From contig JALNVF010000124.1 of the NCBI GenBank assembly GCA_023231445.1, forward strand, positions 1 to 9,351: DNA of 9,351 nt, given 5' to 3'. How positions within the stretch are numbered: the first letter of the stretch is position 1; each line of letters begins with the position of its first letter. Positions 6,874-9,351 of this stretch are shown here, piece after piece. This DNA is from Treponema sp. GTDB taxonomy: Bacteria; Spirochaetota; Spirochaetia; Treponematales; Treponemataceae. The translations under genes were made by a program, and so were the position numbers. The notes beneath the pieces are model-generated. The model worked only from the letters and a program-made list of their open reading frames with translations, was not told the origin of the DNA and did not search any database.

Positions 6874-6938
6874 AATCTGTTGTTCATGAAGGTTAGGAAC
6901 AGCTTTTTTGTTTTTTTGCGAATTAATTTTGAATTCTC

Positions 6939-6967
6939 TTGACGTGAAACGAATGTGGTATTACTAT
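6939..6967 (+). promoter_or_regulatory. Probable promoter of the xylB-DUF4867 operon
   Basis: TTGACG (6939-6944) has five of six -35 consensus bases and is followed after 17 bases by TACTAT (6962-6967), a fair -10. A T-rich stretch (6903-6917) lies upstream and might act as an UP element. The start point would be near 6975. The rest of the 336-base gap between the divergent genes holds no convincing open frame. Confidence 0.45.
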
Positions 6968-6975
6968 ATACTTAT

Positions 6976-6991
6976 CCGTGCACGAGCACGG
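6976..6991. promoter_or_regulatory. Perfect inverted repeat at the xylB start point, candidate operator or leader hairpin
   Basis: CCGTGCACGAGCACGG has 6-base arms around ACGA. It begins just after the predicted -10 box at the expected transcription start, 30 bases before the xylB ATG. It is GC-rich in AT-rich surroundings. It could bind a repressor, or form a short hairpin at the 5' end of the mRNA. It differs in sequence from the repeat on the other side of the region. Confidence 0.45.
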
Positions 6992-7021
6992 GATTACCGA
7001 AAGACGTGGAGGAAGGGAAAT

Positions 7022-8545
7022 ATGCCCTATCTGCTTGGTGTAGACCTTGGAACATCCGGAACAAAAACAGTACTGTTCAATATGGATGGTTCTGTTGCTG
7101 CTTCAAATACTATAGAATATCCGCTGTATCAGCCTCAGAATGGATGGGCGGAACAGGATCCGCTGGACTGGTATCATGCAGCATGCGGGACAATGAAAGC
7201 TGTTATGGCTCAGGCAGGAGCAAAACCGTCTGCCATAAAAGGCATTGGTATTTCAGGTCAGATGCATGGTCTTGTCATGCTTGATAAAGAGGGGAACGTT
7301 CTCCGTAAATCAATTATCTGGTGTGATCAGCGTACGGCAAAAGAATGCGGTGAGATAACTGAAAAAATCGGTGCTAAACGATTAATAGAAATTACGGCTA
7401 ATCCCGCACTTACCGGATTTACTGCGTCAAAAATCATGTGGGTAAAGAACAACGAACCAGCCGTATATGCAAAATGCGCCCACATTCTGCTTCCTAAGGA
7501 CTATGTGCGTTACATGCTTACGGGCGAATTTGCAACAGAAGTAAGCGATGCAAGCGGAATGCAGCTTCTTGATGTGCCGAACCGCTGCTGGTCAGACGAA
7601 GTTCTTGACAGGCTTGGAATTGATAAGTCTCTGCTGGCAAAGGTGTACGAGTCTCCGGAAATTACCGGCAGACTTACGAAGCAGGCAGCAGAACTTACCG
7701 GTATAGCAGAAGGTACACCGGTAGTGGGCGGTGCCGGAGACAACGCCGCTGCCGCCGTAGGGACCGGTACCGTCATTAACGGCCGCGCATTCACGACTAT
7801 CGGAACAAGCGGTGTTGTTTTTGCACATACATCAAAGTTGAGTATAGATCCGAAAGGGCGCGTTCATACATTCTGCTGTGCAGTACCCGGTGCCTGGCAC
7901 GTTATGGGTGTTACACAGGCAGCAGGCCTTTCACTCAAATGGTTCCGTGACAATTTCTGTAAAGAAGAAATAGAGACAGCTGCCGGTATGGGAAAAGATC
8001 CGTATTATCTTATGGATAAACAGGCGGAGCGCATTCCCATCGGAAGTGACAGACTTTTGTATCTTCCCTATCTTATGGGAGAGCGTACACCGCATCTTGA
8101 TCCTGACTGTCGCGGTGTATTTTTCGGCCTCTCTGCAATGCATACAAAACAGCATCTGCTCAGAGCAGTCCTTGAAGGTGTTACGTTCAGTCAGCGCGAC
8201 AGTGTTGAAGTCCTCAGGGAAATGGGAGTCAGTATCAGCGAGATGCTTGCATGCGGCGGCGGCGGTTCAAGTCCCCTGTGGCGGCAGATGCTTGCAGATA
8301 CGTTTAACTGTCCGGTAAAGACCGTTGTTTCAAAGGAAGGTCCTGCCCTGGGAGTTGCAATTCTGGCCGGCGTCGGTACAGGCGTATTCGGCAGTGTTGA
8401 AGAAGGATGCAGTGCACTTATTAAAACGAATCCCGCGCAGGATCCTGTAAAGGAAAATGTTCCGCAGTACGAAAAATATTACGGACTTTACCGGAAACTG
8501 TATCCGGCGTTGAAAGATTCATACAAAGAACTTGCAAATCTGTAG
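7022..8545 (+). CDS. xylB: Xylulokinase (FGGY family carbohydrate kinase)
   Basis: The protein has 507 residues, the normal length for xylulokinase. It phosphorylates D-xylulose to xylulose 5-phosphate with ATP, feeding the pentose phosphate pathway in the cytoplasm. Seen motifs are the first phosphate loop GVDLGTSGTKT near the N-terminus, WAEQDP, the xylulokinase-type GQMHG with MHG at 81-83, LLPKDYVRYMLTGEFA, catalytic Asp240 in GGAGDNAA, GTSGV, LPYLMGERTPH and a glycine-rich CGGGGSSPLWRQMLAD. MHG, LLPKDY and GERTPH match xylulokinases better than glycerol, fuculose or rhamnulose kinases. The start is the ATG at 7022, preceded by GGAGG (7008-7012) and AAGGG; upstream codons in frame run into the promoter. 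It is followed after 19 bases by the DUF4867-type gene in one operon. No xylose isomerase or transporter gene is in view, so a related ketose as substrate remains possible. Confidence 0.93.
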   Translation: MPYLLGVDLGTSGTKTVLFNMDGSVAASNTIEYPLYQPQNGWAEQDPLDWYHAACGTMKAVMAQAGAKPSAIKGIGISGQMHGLVMLDKEGNVLRKSIIWCDQRTAKECGEITEKIGAKRLIEITANPALTGFTASKIMWVKNNEPAVYAKCAHILLPKDYVRYMLTGEFATEVSDASGMQLLDVPNRCWSDEVLDRLGIDKSLLAKVYESPEITGRLTKQAAELTGIAEGTPVVGGAGDNAAAAVGTGTVINGRAFTTIGTSGVVFAHTSKLSIDPKGRVHTFCCAVPGAWHVMGVTQAAGLSLKWFRDNFCKEEIETAAGMGKDPYYLMDKQAERIPIGSDRLLYLPYLMGERTPHLDPDCRGVFFGLSAMHTKQHLLRAVLEGVTFSQRDSVEVLREMGVSISEMLACGGGGSSPLWRQMLADTFNCPVKTVVSKEGPALGVAILAGVGTGVFGSVEEGCSALIKTNPAQDPVKENVPQYEKYYGLYRKLYPALKDSYKELANL

Positions 8546-8564
8546 AAATTCAGGGGTTATACTT

Positions 8565-9215
8565 ATGAAAATTAAATCGGTGTTCAGTCATTCTTTTGAA
8601 AAGTACGGTAAGGTTCTTAAAGGGTATGATACAAAAGAACTTATTAAAAAACTGAATGAAACAACGAAAAAGCCCGACAACGCGGTCATTTATGAACCGG
8701 GTGATACGGGACTTGAATCTCTTTCTGTTGCAGAACAGTTTTCAGTGAACGCATACGGCGGAATGCCCGTGCAGGTCGGATACTGCAATGGAAACAATAC
8801 AAAACTCAACTGTCTTGAATATCACCGCGGTTCTGAAATCAACATTCCTGCAGACGATATGGTGCTGCTGCTGGCACCGCTTCAGTCTGTAAAAAAAGGC
8901 AGACTGAATACGAATGCCGTTGAAGCTTTTTTCGTACCCGCGGGAACGGTCGTACAGATTTATGAGACAACGCTTCACTATGCTCCGTGTAATGCAGTAA
9001 AGAACGGAGACGTTTCAAAGAAAGGCTTCCGTGTCATCGTTGTACTGCCTAGAGGTACGAACCTTGCAAAGCCCGAACTGTCTGAAATTGATCCGGAGGA
9101 CAAACTTTTGTGGGCTGCAAATAAATGGCTGATTGCACATCCCGATTCGTCCGAGGCGAAGGCTGGTGCATTTACCGGTCTTTACGGTGTAAATATTGAT
9201 ATTGCCGGTAACTGA
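8565..9215 (+). CDS. DUF4867-type cupin-like protein of unknown function
   Basis: The protein has 216 residues with no signal peptide or membrane segment. It resembles the DUF4867 family, whose function I do not know. Visible features suggest a cupin barrel: EYHRGSEIN (85-93) with His87 and Glu91, a run of beta-type hydrophobics (MVLLLAP), AFFVPAGTVVQIYETTLHYAP (121-141) with Glu134 and His138, and a final strand FRVIVVLP. The spacing of these acid and His residues fits two cupin motifs holding a metal. The pattern recalls AllA-type ureidoglycolate lyases and sugar isomerases, but the substrate is not readable. The ATG at 8565 is chosen because AGGGG (8552-8556) precedes it by eight bases. 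It is 19 bases after the xylB stop, which argues for a linked role in sugar metabolism. The MITE-like element begins five bases after its stop codon. Confidence 0.75.
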   Translation: MKIKSVFSHSFEKYGKVLKGYDTKELIKKLNETTKKPDNAVIYEPGDTGLESLSVAEQFSVNAYGGMPVQVGYCNGNNTKLNCLEYHRGSEINIPADDMVLLLAPLQSVKKGRLNTNAVEAFFVPAGTVVQIYETTLHYAPCNAVKNGDVSKKGFRVIVVLPRGTNLAKPELSEIDPEDKLLWAANKWLIAHPDSSEAKAGAFTGLYGVNIDIAGN

Positions 9216-9224
9216 AATCAGGGA

Positions 9225-9252
9225 ACCTCTAAAAACTTCAGTTTTTAGAGGT
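9225..9252. repeat. Hairpin 1 of the MITE-like element
   Basis: A perfect 12-base stem (9225-9236 with 9241-9252) closes a TTCA loop. It lies nine bases after the DUF4867 stop. No T-run follows the stem, so it is not a standard intrinsic terminator. The arm ACCTCTAAAAA recurs in hairpin 3. Confidence 0.75.
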
Positions 9253-9269
9253 AACTCTGAAAATGCGAT

Positions 9270-9302
9270 GTTTTAAGTCGTGATATTACAACGACTTAAA
9301 AC
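9270..9302. repeat. Hairpin 2 (central) of the MITE-like element
   Basis: A 12-base stem pairs 9270-9281 (GTTTTAAGTCGT) with 9291-9302 around a 9-base AT-rich loop. Its arm sequence is unrelated to the outer hairpins. Confidence 0.7.
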
Positions 9303-9307
9303 TCGAC

Positions 9308-9350
9308 GGCACCTCTAAAAAGTCACTGAAAGTGAGTTTTTAGAGGTGCC
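9308..9350. repeat. Hairpin 3 of the MITE-like element
   Basis: A 14-base perfect stem (9308-9321 with 9337-9350), one G-G mismatch, then five more pairs (TCACT with AGTGA) close a GAA loop. This is the longest hairpin in the window. Its outer arm shares ACCTCTAAAAA with hairpin 1. Confidence 0.75.
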
Positions 9351-9351
9351 C

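Larger units (their letters stand above)
9221..9351. mobile_element. MITE-like palindromic element of three hairpins (right flank outside window)
   Basis: The left end GGGAACCTCTAAAAAC (9221-9236) and the reverse complement of the right end, GGGCACCTCTAAAAAC (from 9336-9351), agree at 15 of 16 bases, as terminal inverted repeats would. Inside are three strong hairpins and no open frame of note. The size (131 bases), the lack of coding and the ends fit a miniature inverted-repeat transposable element moved by an IS transposase encoded elsewhere. The window stops exactly at the apparent right end, so a target duplication cannot be tested. It could also serve as a 3' end or stability structure for the xylB-DUF4867 mRNA. 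Confidence 0.6.

Noticed and set aside
6908..7021. N-terminal extension of xylulokinase from a TTG at 6908
   Set aside because: The 38 extra residues do not look like kinase sequence and overlap the promoter and inverted repeat. The ATG at 7022 has GGAGG before it and starts the family's normal N-terminus.
8532..8564. TTG at 8532 as the DUF4867 start, overlapping xylB
   Set aside because: The ATG at 8565 has AGGGG eight bases upstream and begins the recognisable sequence.
9225..9252. Hairpin 1 as a standard intrinsic terminator of the xylB operon
   Set aside because: The T-run is within the stem rather than after it, and the same arm recurs in hairpin 3, so it is better explained as part of the MITE-like element.
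9221..9351. CRISPR array at the right end
   Set aside because: The repeats are inverted and nested rather than regular direct repeats with unique spacers, and no cas gene is seen.

Overview
The window (9,351 bases) reads as ordinary chromosomal accessory DNA from an anaerobic bacterium of moderate GC content. Codon habits (CGG, CCG and GGA are frequent), good purine-rich ribosome binding sites and the protein flavours suggest a host-associated spirochaete of the Treponema type. That assignment is inferred from resemblance; no marker gene in the window fixes it.

Bases 1-1791 hold the tail of a type I restriction subunit gene (hsdR, cut by the left edge) and a translationally coupled YgjP/DUF45-type zinc hydrolase gene. 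From about 1,800 the composition becomes much more AT-rich. Here lie a very small protein-kinase-like gene (1903-2424) and an AraC-family regulator gene on the minus strand (2421-3305), which meet tail to tail with overlapping stop codons. The regulator is divergent from a cytoplasmic GH13 neopullulanase/cyclomaltodextrinase-type gene (3397-5184). The 91-base gap between them carries two -10 boxes back to back and an 11-base direct repeat spaced 31 bases, the layout expected for control by the AraC protein.

Next come two minus-strand genes: an HNH endonuclease-like protein (5240-5791) and, upstream of it, a UlaG-like metallo-beta-lactamase-fold hydrolase (5849-6685). A 336-base divergent control region (6686-7021) separates them from a plus-strand operon of xylulokinase (xylB, 7022-8545) and a DUF4867-type cupin-like protein of unknown function (8565-9215). 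Each side of the control region has a plausible sigma-70 promoter with a different perfect inverted repeat at the predicted start point. The UlaG-like enzyme, the kinase and the DUF4867 protein may serve one pentose, pentitol or sugar-acid route, but this is inferred from adjacency.

The window ends in a 131-base, three-hairpin, MITE-like element (9221-9351) with nearly identical 16-base inverted ends, placed five bases after the DUF4867 stop codon. No tRNA, rRNA, CRISPR array, transposase or prophage gene is seen. The best candidates for something new are the MITE-like element, the DUF4867 protein paired with xylulokinase, the AraC/amylase switch, and a possible in-frame GC-rich insertion inside the YgjP-type gene.
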